Positions 42,149-51,083 are shown, numbered from the stretch's first letter. The stretch: 64,000 nt of DNA from Phycisphaerales bacterium (GCA_016699835.1 CP064987.1:2232001-2296000); one strand, 5' to 3'. Translations and numbers: made by a program. Notes: generated by a model not told the origin, from the letters alone.

Positions 42149-42658
42149 TCACCTGGAGATCGAGGTCCGGAAGTCGGTCGCCCGGAAGACCTCGGCCTCG
42201 GGGTCGCGCCTGGCGAGGGCCTGGCGGATGCCCTCATAGACCACGGCACAAACGGCCGTCGCCAGGTTCAGCGATCGCTCGCCGGGCACCATGGGCAGGC
42301 GCAAGAGCGAATCGGCGTGGGCGGCCAGGGTTGAGTCGGGCAGCCCTCGTGTCTCCGAGCCGAAGACCAGGTGATCGCCTGGCCTCAAGTCGGCGTCAAA
42401 GACCAGCCGAGGGGCCTTGGTCGTGAAGAGCCACCGGCGACGTGGGGGGGGCGATTCGATGTACTCACCCCACGATGGATGCTCGACAAGCCTGAGCCTT
42501 GGCCAGTAGTCCAGCCCCGCGCGCCGGCAGGCTTTCTCGGAGATATCAAACGCGATCGGGTGGACCAGGTGCAGCGAGCAGCCCGTGGCGACGCAGGTCC
42601 TGCCGATGTTTCCCGTGTTGTTGGGGATCTCGGGCGTGACGAGGACGACGTCGAACAC
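42149..42658 (-). CDS. trmL: tRNA (cytidine/uridine(34)-2'-O)-methyltransferase TrmL
   Basis: 169 residues from GTG 42658 with GAGG upstream. SPOUT methyltransferase: FDVVLVTPEIPNNTGNIGRT (motif 1 with Asn-Thr-Gly-Asn), LVFGSETRGLP (motif 2) and LPMVPGERSLNLATAV (motif 3, which forms the SAM knot). Length and motifs fit TrmL, which methylates the wobble nucleotide of certain tRNA-Leu species. The two Val codons further upstream are less likely starts. Confidence 0.93.
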   Translation of the reverse strand: MFDVVLVTPEIPNNTGNIGRTCVATGCSLHLVHPIAFDISEKACRRAGLDYWPRLRLVEHPSWGEYIESPPPRRRWLFTTKAPRLVFDADLRPGDHLVFGSETRGLPDSTLAAHADSLLRLPMVPGERSLNLATAVCAVVYEGIRQALARRDPEAEVFRATDFRTSISR

Positions 42659-42740
42659 GGTGCTGAGCCTCGGGCGCGGGTGAACGACAAAGTCGCCGGG
42701 AGGGGGGGAGTGGGGAGAGTGGGGTGTGGGTGGAGGGGAG

Positions 42741-44087
42741 TTACTTTCCACCCTTGAGGATGTACTCCTGCTCGACCTTCCGGCGCGCCTGGACGCCGGG
42801 ATCGACGCGGAGCATCTTGTCGATCGCGACCAGGGGCTGGATGTAGTCGGACGTCAGCCACCAGCGCAGATTGCCGTCGCTGCTGGCGATCGCGAGATAG
42901 GGGAAGGGGACCTCGTTCTGGGTCTCCTGGATGGACTTGTAGAGGATGCCCGAGGAGTCCACGAGGAAGTACAACTGGGGCTGGTGGAGTTTCTCGTGGA
43001 GTTCCTTCATGCGCTTGGTGATGCGCTCGGGGTCGCGCTGCTCCTTGGTGATCTTCTCGCCATACAGCGTGTTGAAGGAGTCGAGATCGACGACCACGAC
43101 GAAGATGACGTCTCGGCCATAGGTGCGCTGGAGGTTGTTGAGTATCCCGAGCGACGTCTCGCCGCTGAAGTAGTCGGGGTGCCAGAAGTAGTAGAACGTG
43201 ATGCGTCCCTTGAGGTTCGGCTTCCCGGGGATCCACCCGTCGTCGGGAACATTGGCGGGCTTCACCCCGATCTCGGCGACCTCGTCGGTCTTGTTCCGGT
43301 CCCGCGGGCGCGGCGGCCACTTGGCGTTCGTGTACTCGTCCTCGCTGGGGGTCTTGAAGGGGATCTCGGGGAGATTCGTGTAGTCGGCCTTGTTGTTCAC
43401 GTTGGCGAAGTCCACGACCGGCCCGCCCGGCCCGGCGATGAACTTGGCTTTGGCGGCCTTGGCGTCGTCGGCGGATTCATCGAGCAGTTGCTTCACGCCC
43501 TCCTCGACCGAGGCGGTGGTGATGTCGGCGAACCGCAGGGACCCCGCGCGATCGATGAGGTAGAAATCGGGATCGCCATCCGAGAAGAGCGCCTTGCGGA
43601 GGGCGTTGTCGGTGTCACGGGCCACGCGGAGGGCGCCGCCTTCGACGCTGGGCTTGGTCGCCTCGGCCCAGCCGCGCGAGTCGTGGGCGAGGATGACGAT
43701 CAGTCCCTTGCTGCCCGACTCCTTCGCGAGTTTCTCGGCGGTCTTGGCGGCGGTCTTGGCGGCGGGGATGAAGTCGTTCCAGAAGGCCAGGAGGACGACC
43801 TTCCCCTCGATCTCGCCCTGGGTCAGCGCCGGGCCGCCGGTCCAGTCGGTGAGCATCGCGAGGCGGGCGTTGTCGAAGGCGGAGAACTCGAGTTTCTTCG
43901 TCTCGGCCTGGTGTGTCGAGGACCCCTCACGCTGCGGGTCGAAGGACGTCGGCGCGAGCGGGGCGGCACGAGGCGCGACGAGCGGGGCGGCCGTCGCCAC
44001 GGGAATGCCGAGGTTGACGCCCCCCAAGGACCCGAGCGTCGCGATCACGCAGAGTCCAGCGAGCACGGCAGAAGCACGAATCTTCAT
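42741..44087 (-). CDS. Exported tandem thioredoxin-like protein without CxxC
   Basis: 448 residues from ATG 44087 with GGAGG upstream; signal to about residue 34. The first thioredoxin-like domain (about 80-210) has the strand KVVLLAFWNDF where active members have W-C-x-x-C. The second (about 300-440) has RITFYYFWHPDYFSGETS, again without Cys, then DVIFVVVVDLD and LYFLVDSSG. Both folds therefore appear redox-inactive; a scaffold or binding role is more likely. The gene ends 82 bases upstream of the trmL start. Confidence 0.8.
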   Translation of the reverse strand: MKIRASAVLAGLCVIATLGSLGGVNLGIPVATAAPLVAPRAAPLAPTSFDPQREGSSTHQAETKKLEFSAFDNARLAMLTDWTGGPALTQGEIEGKVVLLAFWNDFIPAAKTAAKTAEKLAKESGSKGLIVILAHDSRGWAEATKPSVEGGALRVARDTDNALRKALFSDGDPDFYLIDRAGSLRFADITTASVEEGVKQLLDESADDAKAAKAKFIAGPGGPVVDFANVNNKADYTNLPEIPFKTPSEDEYTNAKWPPRPRDRNKTDEVAEIGVKPANVPDDGWIPGKPNLKGRITFYYFWHPDYFSGETSLGILNNLQRTYGRDVIFVVVVDLDSFNTLYGEKITKEQRDPERITKRMKELHEKLHQPQLYFLVDSSGILYKSIQETQNEVPFPYLAIASSDGNLRWWLTSDYIQPLVAIDKMLRVDPGVQARRKVEQEYILKGGK

Positions 44088-44369
44088 CGGAACCTCCAGC
44101 AGAACGCCCCAAAGGCAGAGAGACCAGCCCGATCCAAGGCCGCGAGCGCGCACCTCGACCCGATCCAGACACCCTCATTCGACGCACGAGACGGCGAGCG
44201 GTTCATGGTAGGGATGGGAAACTGGGGAAACGGCCCTGGAGGTGGCCCAGGAGGTGGCCCAGCAGGGGTCCGGCCAGCGGCAGATTCCCAAGAAACTCTC
44301 CCCACTTTGGTTGGCATTCTGGAAAGCATGGCGCACATTCTCCGTAGTGGGGCGATCGGAGGCGGCCAG

Positions 44370-45548
44370 ATGCGAAGCGACCATCAAGATCGGACGGGCC
44401 CGTCGGCGAACCGGGCGAAGTCGTCCAACTGGGTTCGGGCGGCGGTTGGGGGTTTGGTTGTACTCGCGGGTTTGACCACGCCGTCCACATCCGCCCACGC
44501 CCAGACGCCGATGATCGAGTTCATCCAGCCCTCGGCGGGGTTCACGTTTGTCTCGATCCGCGACATCGCCGACGACGGGACCATCGTGGCCATGTCCTAC
44601 AACGGGTCGGCTCCCACGACGAGTCCGATCCTTCGTTACTCGCCCGGCGGCGGACGCCAGGAACTCGCCGTCGGAAGCGGGCCGCGTATATCCGGCGACG
44701 GGAATGTGATCGGGTTCAACTCCGCGTCAGATAGTCTCCACCCGAATCTTCTCTACTCGAATGGCACGCAGCATCCCGTGCCCGGCATCATCTATCGTGG
44801 ACAACTCCAGACCGGCGGCGTGTTCACCCATCTCAATCACGACGGCTCGGTCGCGATGTTACAGACCGCGACGTCTGTCTCGGATCGAACGGCCTTCCGC
44901 TGGACGCAATCGAACAACGCCGTGCGGCTTCCGCCGATCCCCGGCGGGAGCACGTGGAACCAGACGTACGGCATGTCGAGCGACGGGAGCATCGTCGTGG
45001 GCGCGGGGGCGCCGAACTCGTCCTTCCCGGACACGCCCTGGTCGTGGACGGATGGGGGTCCATCGCTCGATACCGTGCTCGATCCCAACGGCCAGGCGAT
45101 CTTCAACGGCCGACTCACCGCGATCAGCGGAGACGGCACCAGGCGATACGGCTGGTACTCGCCCGACAACAACGCGCAGGTCCCCATCATGATCACCGGC
45201 GGCGTCGCCACACCGATCATCTGGGATGGCGTGCTGACGGGTGGGAACAACGCGCCCACGGGTGCTTCATTCGATGGCGGCGTGCTTGTGGGCCAGTATG
45301 GCGGCGATTCCTGGATCTGGACCGAAGCGACTGGTGCGATGCGTGCCGCAGAGTTCTTCATAACCAAGGGACTCGTGGTTGACTCTGAGATGAGTTTCTC
45401 AAGGATTCGAGTCTCCAACGACGGCCTGCACTTCGCCGCCGAGACCGGCCCCACGCGCGGCGTGCTGGTCACCATCCCCGCGCCCGGCGCGATGGGTTCA
45501 CTGATTCTTGCCGGAACCCTCGCAACCACGCGGCGGCGGCGACGGTAG
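44370..45548 (+). CDS. HAF-repeat-like secreted protein with PEP-CTERM-like tail
   Basis: 392 residues from ATG 44370 (GGAGG seven bases upstream). A signal ends near AHAQ (residue about 46). The body has repeated GxSxDGSxVVG-type units (GMSSDGSIVVGAG, AISGDGTRRYGW, HLNHDGSVAML), as in HAF-repeat propellers. The C-terminus is IPAPGAMGSLILAG followed by RRRRR: a short motif, a hydrophobic helix and a basic end, the architecture of PEP-CTERM sorting tails with PAPG instead of PEP. It is therefore surface- or export-sorted by a route different from the GC-dockerin proteins. Confidence 0.82.
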   Translation: MRSDHQDRTGPSANRAKSSNWVRAAVGGLVVLAGLTTPSTSAHAQTPMIEFIQPSAGFTFVSIRDIADDGTIVAMSYNGSAPTTSPILRYSPGGGRQELAVGSGPRISGDGNVIGFNSASDSLHPNLLYSNGTQHPVPGIIYRGQLQTGGVFTHLNHDGSVAMLQTATSVSDRTAFRWTQSNNAVRLPPIPGGSTWNQTYGMSSDGSIVVGAGAPNSSFPDTPWSWTDGGPSLDTVLDPNGQAIFNGRLTAISGDGTRRYGWYSPDNNAQVPIMITGGVATPIIWDGVLTGGNNAPTGASFDGGVLVGQYGGDSWIWTEATGAMRAAEFFITKGLVVDSEMSFSRIRVSNDGLHFAAETGPTRGVLVTIPAPGAMGSLILAGTLATTRRRRR

Positions 45549-45623
45549 ACCTTAAGACGTTCGATCGGTTTCCCCCACCCGGCTCATTTTGTTTGGGAGC
45601 CATGGCACCAAAGGAGTGTGTGT

Positions 45624-45905
45624 ATGCGCCCTCGTTCTGTTCCCAACGTCTTGTTGATGTGGTCCATCGCCACCATGGCCGGCCTCGCGATGCCCGGCCT
45701 GGCCCAGCAGGCCTTCTACCCGCGCGTGAATGTCACGGGATGGCCCTTGTTGACGGGGCACTCCGACACGGATCCCAACCGGTACGCGTACCCCTTCTGG
45801 CCGAGCGACGAGCGGTTCGGCGTCGTCGTCCAGGTCTTCACCAACAGCCGGGTTGAGACGCCCCCCGGCGTGTACCGGTACTACACGCCGGGAGCGTGGC
45901 ACTGA
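45624..45905 (+). CDS. Short secreted hypothetical protein
   Basis: 93 residues from ATG 45624, supported by AAAGGAG eight bases upstream. Signal peptide ends near GLAQ (residue about 27). The mature part is about 65 residues, aromatic- and Pro-rich (YPRVNVTGWPLL, NRYAYPFWPSDERFG, VYRYYTPGAWH). No family recognised. A hairpin overlaps its stop. Confidence 0.6.
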   Translation: MRPRSVPNVLLMWSIATMAGLAMPGLAQQAFYPRVNVTGWPLLTGHSDTDPNRYAYPFWPSDERFGVVVQVFTNSRVETPPGVYRYYTPGAWH

Positions 45906-45930
45906 AGTCCGGTTCCTCCGGACTTCAGTG
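45900..45930 (+). terminator. Strong hairpin overlapping the stop codon
   Basis: Thirteen-pair perfect stem CACTGAAGTCCGG with a five-base loop; the left arm contains the TGA stop. There is no U-run after it, so termination is likely but not certain. Confidence 0.6.
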
Positions 45931-46143
45931 TTCGGCCGGGTGCCCCGACACGAGGTTTGGGCCGGTGGCATGGCTTGATCCTGCATTGGGTGCCCTCCGT
46001 CGTCCGCACCTCACAGTGGGCGGAGGAGTCGATTGGTGTGTGGGGCCCATGTCCGCAGGGGGGGCGGGGGCGGGGCACCGAACCCCGGGTCCCGTGCCAC
46101 GAAAAGTCCGCCACCCCGTCCCCACGCCTCCCCCGCCACCCGC

Positions 46144-46311
46144 CTGTGGCGCTCCGACTTTGGGCTGCGGCGCTCCGACTTTGGGCTGCGGCGCTCCGAC
46201 TTTGGTCTGCGGCGCTCCGACTTTGGTCTGCGGCGCTCCAACTTTGGTCTGCGGCGCTCCAACTTTGGTCTGTGGCGCTCCAACTTTGGTCTGTGGCGGA
46301 ACAAAAGTTGG
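46144..46311. repeat. 21-bp tandem repeat, about eight copies
   Basis: Seven clear units with core GGCGCTCC(G/A)ACTTTGG and a degenerate eighth. Variants are ordered: GGG-ending units first, then GGT-ending ones, and G-to-A in the later copies. This indicates growth by stepwise duplication. Confidence 0.95.
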
Positions 46312-46409
46312 GGTTATGCGACGTTCATTCCATTCAAAGGACGGACAATGGGCACACAGCGACCGAACATGTCGGTGAGGGTGCGAGTAGAGATCGAACG
46401 GCGACGGCG

Positions 46410-46521
46410 AACAGGTGAACAGGTGAACAGGTGAACAGGTGAACAGGTGAAGAGGTGAAGAGGTGAAGAGGTGAAGAGGTGAAGAGGTGAAGAGGTGAAG
46501 AGGTGAAGAGGTGAAGAGGTG
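46410..46521. repeat. 8-bp tandem array AACAGGTG/AAGAGGTG
   Basis: Five copies of AACAGGTG followed without a break by nine copies of AAGAGGTG, plus a partial unit. Confidence 0.97.
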
Positions 46522-46552
46522 AAGAGGGCATTCCTTGCGCGTGGGGGGACAA

Positions 46553-46654
46553 TCACCTGCTCACCTGCTCACCTGCTCACCTGCTCACCTGCTCACCTGC
46601 TCACCTGCTCACCTGCTCACCTGCTCACCTGCTCACCTGCTCACCTGCTCACCC
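46553..46654. repeat. 8-bp tandem array TCACCTGC
   Basis: Twelve copies plus a partial unit, 31 bases after the previous array. The reverse complement (CAGGTGAG register) differs from the first array's unit by about one base, so the two arrays form a long imperfect inverted repeat. Confidence 0.97.
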
Positions 46655-46662
46655 CCTTCCCC

Positions 46663-47395
46663 TCACTTCGTCTCTTCCTCTCCTTCTGCCTTCATGTCGC
46701 TCGCCTTCTTCAGTTCGATCGACGCGGAGTTGATGCAATATCGCAGGCCGGTAGGATGGTCGGGGTGGGGGGGGGGCGTCGTCGAAGACGTGGCCGAGGT
46801 GCCCGCCGCAGCGCGAGCAGACGACCTCGATGCGGCGCATGCCGTGGGACGTGTCGAGATTCTGTTCCACGGGGTTGTCGGCGCTCTCCGTGCCGCCCTT
46901 GGGCTCATAGAAACTCGGCCAGCCGCAGCCCGAGTCGAACTTGCTCTGCGCGAGGAAGAGCACCTGCCCGCACCCGGCACAGACATAGACCGACTCGTCG
47001 CCCGCGGCGTGCGTGGTCTTCCAGTACTTCCCGGTGAAGGCCCGCTCGGTCCCCTTCTCGCGGAGGACGCGGTACTGCTCGGGCGTCAGGATCCTCTTCC
47101 ATTCCGCGTCGGTCTTGCTGGACCAGTCGATGGGGGTGGCGGTGAGGGCGGGGGTGGAGGGAGCGGCATTCGTGGTTCGGGATTCGGCATTCGTGGTAGG
47201 GGATGACGACGAGCCGGGCGTGGTCGGATTGGGCGAGTTTGGATCGGACGGTGCAGAGCCGTTGGACATCGCGGACTCCTTGGTGGGAGTGGGGATTGTG
47301 GATGAGGAAGGCGTGGCCTGCTGGCGGCAGGCGGCGAGGGCCAGCGTGCCGGCCACGAGGATTTGACAGGCGAGCACAACGCGGCGTGTGGACAT
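46663..47395 (-). pseudogene. msrB: Lipoprotein methionine (R)-sulfoxide reductase MsrB, frameshifted at a G10 tract
   Basis: ATG 47395 has GGAG upstream and leads into a lipobox (LALAAC, Cys23), a Ser/Thr/Pro linker and an MsrB domain from about 90. The four zinc Cys are present (139, 142 and 193, 196), as are SGCGWPSFYEP and GGHLGHVFDD. At the ten-G tract 46767-46776 the frame slips: as written, the protein continues with unrelated residues. Removing one base gives HPTGLRYCINSAS, the normal C-terminus with catalytic Cys, ending at 46663. Either a sequencing or assembly error, a phase-variable gene, or a broken one. Confidence 0.85.
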
Positions 47396-47530
47396 GGCAA
47401 GGCTCCGTGCGGGTGGCGGTGATGGGCTGATGGATCGTTGGATGCCGCGGAACACTGGGCGTGGCGATGTCCTTGCCACGCACCAGTCAACGCTCAGAGC
47501 GCGTTGATTGCTGGCACCTCGACCTGCTCA

Positions 47531-47566
47531 CTTCGTCTCTCCGGAACTCCGACTCTTCGTCTCTTT
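47531..47566. repeat. Dispersed 36-bp element, intergenic copy
   Basis: Two CTTCGTCTCT arms around CGGAACTCCG. It lies directly against the serA stop codon. The reverse complement, with about four mismatches, is inside the dus coding region at 56557-56593. Confidence 0.8.
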
Positions 47567-48868
47567 CTACCACAGAATCCGCAGCCGCACCGTCTCGGGG
47601 ATCTCGCGGAGTTTCTCGAGGACCTTCGTGCTCTTGCCGCCGCCACTCGTCGGATCGACGTCGAGGATCACGTACCCCAGGTCGCCCTCGGTGCGCAGGT
47701 GCTCGGCGGAGATGTTCGCGCCGACCTCGGCGATGACGCGGTGGACCGAGCCCAGCACGCCGGGGACGTTCCTGTGGAAGTAGAGGATGCGGTGGGGACG
47801 CGGTGGGGGCGGGGGGGGTGGGGGCGTGCCCGCTCCGGCGGTGGCGACCGGGGTGGGGTGGGGAGTGGGCTGCTCGGCGAGGTCCACCTGCGGCACGTTC
47901 ACCGCGCCCGTCGTCGCGCCGACGTTGATGAACCGCACGAGTTTCTCGGCGACGTCGAGGCCGATCGCCTCCTGGGCTTCTTCGGTGCTGCCGCCGATGT
48001 GGGGCGTGAGAAGGACGTTGGGCAGGCCCCGGAGTTCGCTCTCGAAGGGCTCGTCCTTGGCGGAGGGCTCGCTGGGGAAGACGTCGAACGCCGCGCCCGC
48101 GAGGTGCCCGGATTTGATCGCGTCGGCGACGGCGGGGATGTCCACGACCGCCCCCCTCGCGTTGTTGATGAGGATCGAGCCGCGTTTCATCTTCTTGAGG
48201 TGGGCGGTGGTGATGAGTTTCCGCGTGGACGGCTCGTCGGGGACGTGGAGCGTGACGACGTCGGCCTCTTTCAGGAGATCGGCGAGCGAGCGGACAGGCC
48301 GGGCATTGCCGAGCGCGAGTTTGGGAACGACATCGTGGAAGATCACGCGCATGCCGATCGCCTCGGCGAGGACGGAGACCTGGGCGCCGATATGCCCATA
48401 GCCGACGATGCCCAGCGTGCGCCCGCGGACCTCGTGGGCGCCGCTCGCGGACTTGTCCCACGTCCCCGCGTGCATGGCGATGTTCTTGACGGGGATGCGC
48501 CGGTGCAGCGCGATGATCTCGGCGAGGGTGAGTTCGGCGACGCTGCGCGTGTTGGAGAAGGGGGAGTTGAAGACCGCGACGCCCGCGCCACGGGCCGAGA
48601 GGAGATCGACCTGGTCGGTCCCGATGCAGAAGCACCCGATGGCGAGCAGTCGCGGGGCCGACGCGAGGTGCTCGGCGAGGACGCTGGTCTTGCTGCGGAT
48701 GCCCAGGACGTGGGCGCTACCGAGGAGCGCGCGGAGTTTCGCGGAGGATGGCGCGCCCGCGATCGTCTCGACGGCGAAGCCCTCGTCTTTCAGGCGATCG
48801 ACGGCGGCGGCGTGCACGCCCTCGGCGAGAACGACGCGGATCTTGTCTTTGGGGTAGGAGGTTTTCAT
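47567..48868 (-). CDS. serA: D-3-phosphoglycerate dehydrogenase with ACT domain
   Basis: 433 residues from ATG 48868. First step of serine synthesis, oxidising 3-phosphoglycerate with NAD. Substrate-binding half with FNSPFSNTRSVAELTL, NAD-binding GIVGYGHIGAQ, LHVPDEPSTRKLI, catalytic Arg in INNARGAVVD and the His region TPHIGGSTEEAQ. An ACT domain (about 360-433) probably senses serine, as in the E. coli-type enzyme. Between them is a Pro-rich linker of eight consecutive prolines, longer than usual. Confidence 0.95.
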   Translation of the reverse strand: MKTSYPKDKIRVVLAEGVHAAAVDRLKDEGFAVETIAGAPSSAKLRALLGSAHVLGIRSKTSVLAEHLASAPRLLAIGCFCIGTDQVDLLSARGAGVAVFNSPFSNTRSVAELTLAEIIALHRRIPVKNIAMHAGTWDKSASGAHEVRGRTLGIVGYGHIGAQVSVLAEAIGMRVIFHDVVPKLALGNARPVRSLADLLKEADVVTLHVPDEPSTRKLITTAHLKKMKRGSILINNARGAVVDIPAVADAIKSGHLAGAAFDVFPSEPSAKDEPFESELRGLPNVLLTPHIGGSTEEAQEAIGLDVAEKLVRFINVGATTGAVNVPQVDLAEQPTPHPTPVATAGAGTPPPPPPPPRPHRILYFHRNVPGVLGSVHRVIAEVGANISAEHLRTEGDLGYVILDVDPTSGGGKSTKVLEKLREIPETVRLRILW

Positions 48869-48913
48869 GCGGATCGTGGGGGAGAGGGAGTTGAGGGCGT
48901 TGGCGAGCGAAAT

Positions 48914-49876
48914 CTATCGTGCGGGCGACTCGGAGAGTGGCACGACCTTCTGGATCGGCTCGACGGTGGTGCTGCCGGAGAGTGTCTCGCGGGTCTCGCT
49001 CTGGACGACGCCAGACGAGATCAACGCGAGAAGGATGGCGCAGAGCGCGAGGCGGTACCACCCAAAGGGCGTGAGCCCGTGGCGGGTGAGGAAACCGACA
49101 AGCCAGCGCACCGCGAGGGCGGCCGAGATCGCGGCGACGACGATCCCCACGACCGAGGGGACGATGCCGAGCGCCTCGAAGACGTTCGGCACGTGCTCCT
49201 TGCGCGCGTGGAGAATGTTCTTCGTGAGTTTGTACCCCGTGGCGGCAAGAAGCGTGGGGAGGCCAAGCAGGAAACTGAACTCCGCGGCCTGCCTGGGTTT
49301 CAGGCCCACGATCACGCCGCCGGTGATCGTCATCATCGATCGGCTCGTCCCCGGCCAGAGGGCGGCGCACTGCAGAATCCCGATCCACAACGCCTGCACG
49401 GGCGTGACGGTGTCGATGGTGGTGTCGGTGTCGTGGAAGCGCTGCAGGCCGAAGCGGCCGTTGCGCCACTGCTCGATCACGATCATGTAGATCGCGCCGA
49501 CGACGAGCGCCCACAGCACCGGGCCCATGCCGAAGAGCCGGCGCTCGATCCAGTCGTCGAGCAGCAATCCCACGGCGGCGGAAGGAATGAACGCGATCAC
49601 GAGATTCACGAAGAGGCGGAAGCCCGCGGCGTCGCGCCCGATCAGTCCCTTGAGCATCTGCACGCAGCGGGGCCAATAGAGCCCGACAACCGCAAGGATC
49701 GCCCCGCCCTGGATGATGATGGAGAAATCGTCGGTCGCCTTTCGCATCTCAGCCGTGGCGTTGAGCCCCATCAGGCTCTTGGCGAGGATGAGATGCCCGG
49801 TCGACGAGATCGGGAGGTACTCGGTGATCCCCTCAACGAGGCCAAGCACAACGGCCTTCCAGAGTTCCAGTTGCAT
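48914..49876 (-). CDS. uppP: Undecaprenyl-diphosphatase UppP (BacA)
   Basis: 320 residues from ATG 49876. Integral membrane phosphatase that recycles the undecaprenyl carrier for peptidoglycan. The two active-site motifs are clear: EGITEYLPISSTGHL (about 15-29) and PGTSRSMMTI in the middle. Eight or so hydrophobic helices follow the family pattern. The C-terminal tail of about 30 residues after the last helix is a little longer than usual. It lies 45 bases upstream of serA on the same strand. Confidence 0.95.
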   Translation of the reverse strand: MQLELWKAVVLGLVEGITEYLPISSTGHLILAKSLMGLNATAEMRKATDDFSIIIQGGAILAVVGLYWPRCVQMLKGLIGRDAAGFRLFVNLVIAFIPSAAVGLLLDDWIERRLFGMGPVLWALVVGAIYMIVIEQWRNGRFGLQRFHDTDTTIDTVTPVQALWIGILQCAALWPGTSRSMMTITGGVIVGLKPRQAAEFSFLLGLPTLLAATGYKLTKNILHARKEHVPNVFEALGIVPSVVGIVVAAISAALAVRWLVGFLTRHGLTPFGWYRLALCAILLALISSGVVQSETRETLSGSTTVEPIQKVVPLSESPAR

Positions 49877-50090
49877 GCGGGTTCTCGGCGAGGTTTGGCG
49901 ATAGGTGGGTATGGGGCGGTGGTGGGAGCCTGGGGATGGCGTCGCGAGTCGCCGGGCGGCACTCGGTTCTCGCGGGCCGACTTTAGGAGAGGTGGAGCGC
50001 GGAGCCGAAGGATCGAGCCGCGCGTGCGAGCGGGCGATGCGTTGGTGCACACTCCCGACGGATCCGCCCACTATTGTCGGATCGCCCCGC

Positions 50091-50942
50091 ATGCCCGACG
50101 CCGTGCCCATCATCGACCTCGACGAGCGCACCATCCGCGAGGAGGCGCGGCTGGCCCCCTTGCACGCGCTGCGCGACAAGCATCTGGGCACCGACGCCGG
50201 GTCGCCCTTCGTCATCGAGGGGGAACTCGTCCTGGCGCGGGCGCTGGCGAGCGAGGTCGAGATCGAGGCCATCCTCGCGACGCCGACTCGATTGGACGCG
50301 CTCCGGCCGAGGATCATGGCGATGGACGCGGGACGCCGATCGCGCCTCGCGGTCTTCCGGGCCGAGGCGGGCGCGATCGAGTCCATCGCGGGCTTCCACG
50401 TGCATCGCGGCGTGCTCGCGGTGGCGAGGCGGGGCGCGCTCGCCCCACCATCAGAACTCGCGGCCCGCGCGCCGATGCTCATCCTCCTCGAGTCGATCGC
50501 CAACATCGACAACATGGGCTCGATCTTCCGCAATGTCGCGGCGCTGGCGCCGAATGGGACGGCCATCGTGCTCAGCCCCGACTGCTGCGATCCCTTGTAT
50601 CGCAAGGCCATGCGCGTCTCGATCGGGAACGTGCTGCACGTGCCGTGGACGAGGTGCGCGGACGACGCGGCGTGGCGCGGGTTCGTGGAAGGTCTCCGCA
50701 CCCACGAGCGCGTCGCGCTCACGCCGGAACCGGCCGCGATTACGCTCGACGACTTCGCCGCGCGTCGCCATGCAGGTGGACCATCGCGCGATCGCGCAGC
50801 ATTGATGGTCGGTGCCGAGGGCCCCGGCCTGTCGGCGTGGGCGATGAACGCCGCCGACGTGCGCGTCCGCATCCCCCAGCACCAGGACGCCGACTCCCTC
50901 AACGTCGCCACGGCCCTCGCGGTCGCCCTCGCCGGAGTGTGA
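50091..50942 (+). CDS. SpoU/TrmH-family RNA 2'-O-methyltransferase
   Basis: 283 residues from ATG 50091. An N-terminal substrate-binding domain (about 25-115, with FVIEGELVLARAL) precedes the SPOUT core: LLESIANIDNMGSIFRNVAA (motif 1), ALMVGAEGPGLS (motif 2) and IPQHQDADSLNVATALAV (motif 3). It methylates ribose in tRNA or rRNA; the target is unclear from sequence. Divergent from uppP. Confidence 0.9.
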   Translation: MPDAVPIIDLDERTIREEARLAPLHALRDKHLGTDAGSPFVIEGELVLARALASEVEIEAILATPTRLDALRPRIMAMDAGRRSRLAVFRAEAGAIESIAGFHVHRGVLAVARRGALAPPSELAARAPMLILLESIANIDNMGSIFRNVAALAPNGTAIVLSPDCCDPLYRKAMRVSIGNVLHVPWTRCADDAAWRGFVEGLRTHERVALTPEPAAITLDDFAARRHAGGPSRDRAALMVGAEGPGLSAWAMNAADVRVRIPQHQDADSLNVATALAVALAGV

Positions 50943-50951
50943 GATTGTGTC

Positions 50952-50981
50952 CTTGGTGGCACCGCTCTCCAGAGCGGTGTC
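50952..50981. repeat. REP-like palindrome, ACCGCTCT/AGAGCGGT family
   Basis: Exact 30-base reverse complement of 3153-3182. It begins ten bases after the stop of the SpoU-type gene. Confidence 0.85.
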
Positions 50982-51053
50982 CGTGTGTGTGCACGCACGG
51001 TGCCCCGAGACGATGGCGGCTCTGGGCCATCACCTCTCGGGCTAACGCTCAAT

Positions 51054-51083
51054 CGTGGGGCAGGCGAGGCGCCCGTCCCACGG
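51054..51083. repeat. Degenerate GGCAGGCG/CGCC palindrome
   Basis: CGTGGGGCAGGCGAGGCGCC followed by CGTCCCACGG. Resembles the CACAGGCG family and lies about 75 bases from the preceding palindrome. Confidence 0.5.

Larger units (their letters stand above)
45931..46662. other. Gene-free repeat patch
   Basis: About 730 bases between a small secreted protein and msrB. It contains a 21-bp tandem array (46144-46311) and two facing 8-bp arrays (46410-46521 and 46553-46654). Frames are open on both strands only because the repeats lack stops. No gene is supported. Confidence 0.75.

Noticed and set aside
42726..44369. Very long N-terminal extension of the HAF-repeat protein
   Set aside because: It lies antisense to the thioredoxin-like gene. 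A strong GGAGG site and signal peptide place the start at 44370.
45957..46418. Open frames on both strands across the 21-bp array
   Set aside because: The array simply contains no stop in several frames. The translations are pure heptad repeats with no flanking domain and no ribosome site.
46410..46654. Possible CRISPR array
   Set aside because: Units are 8 bases, directly adjacent and without spacers, and there are no cas genes.
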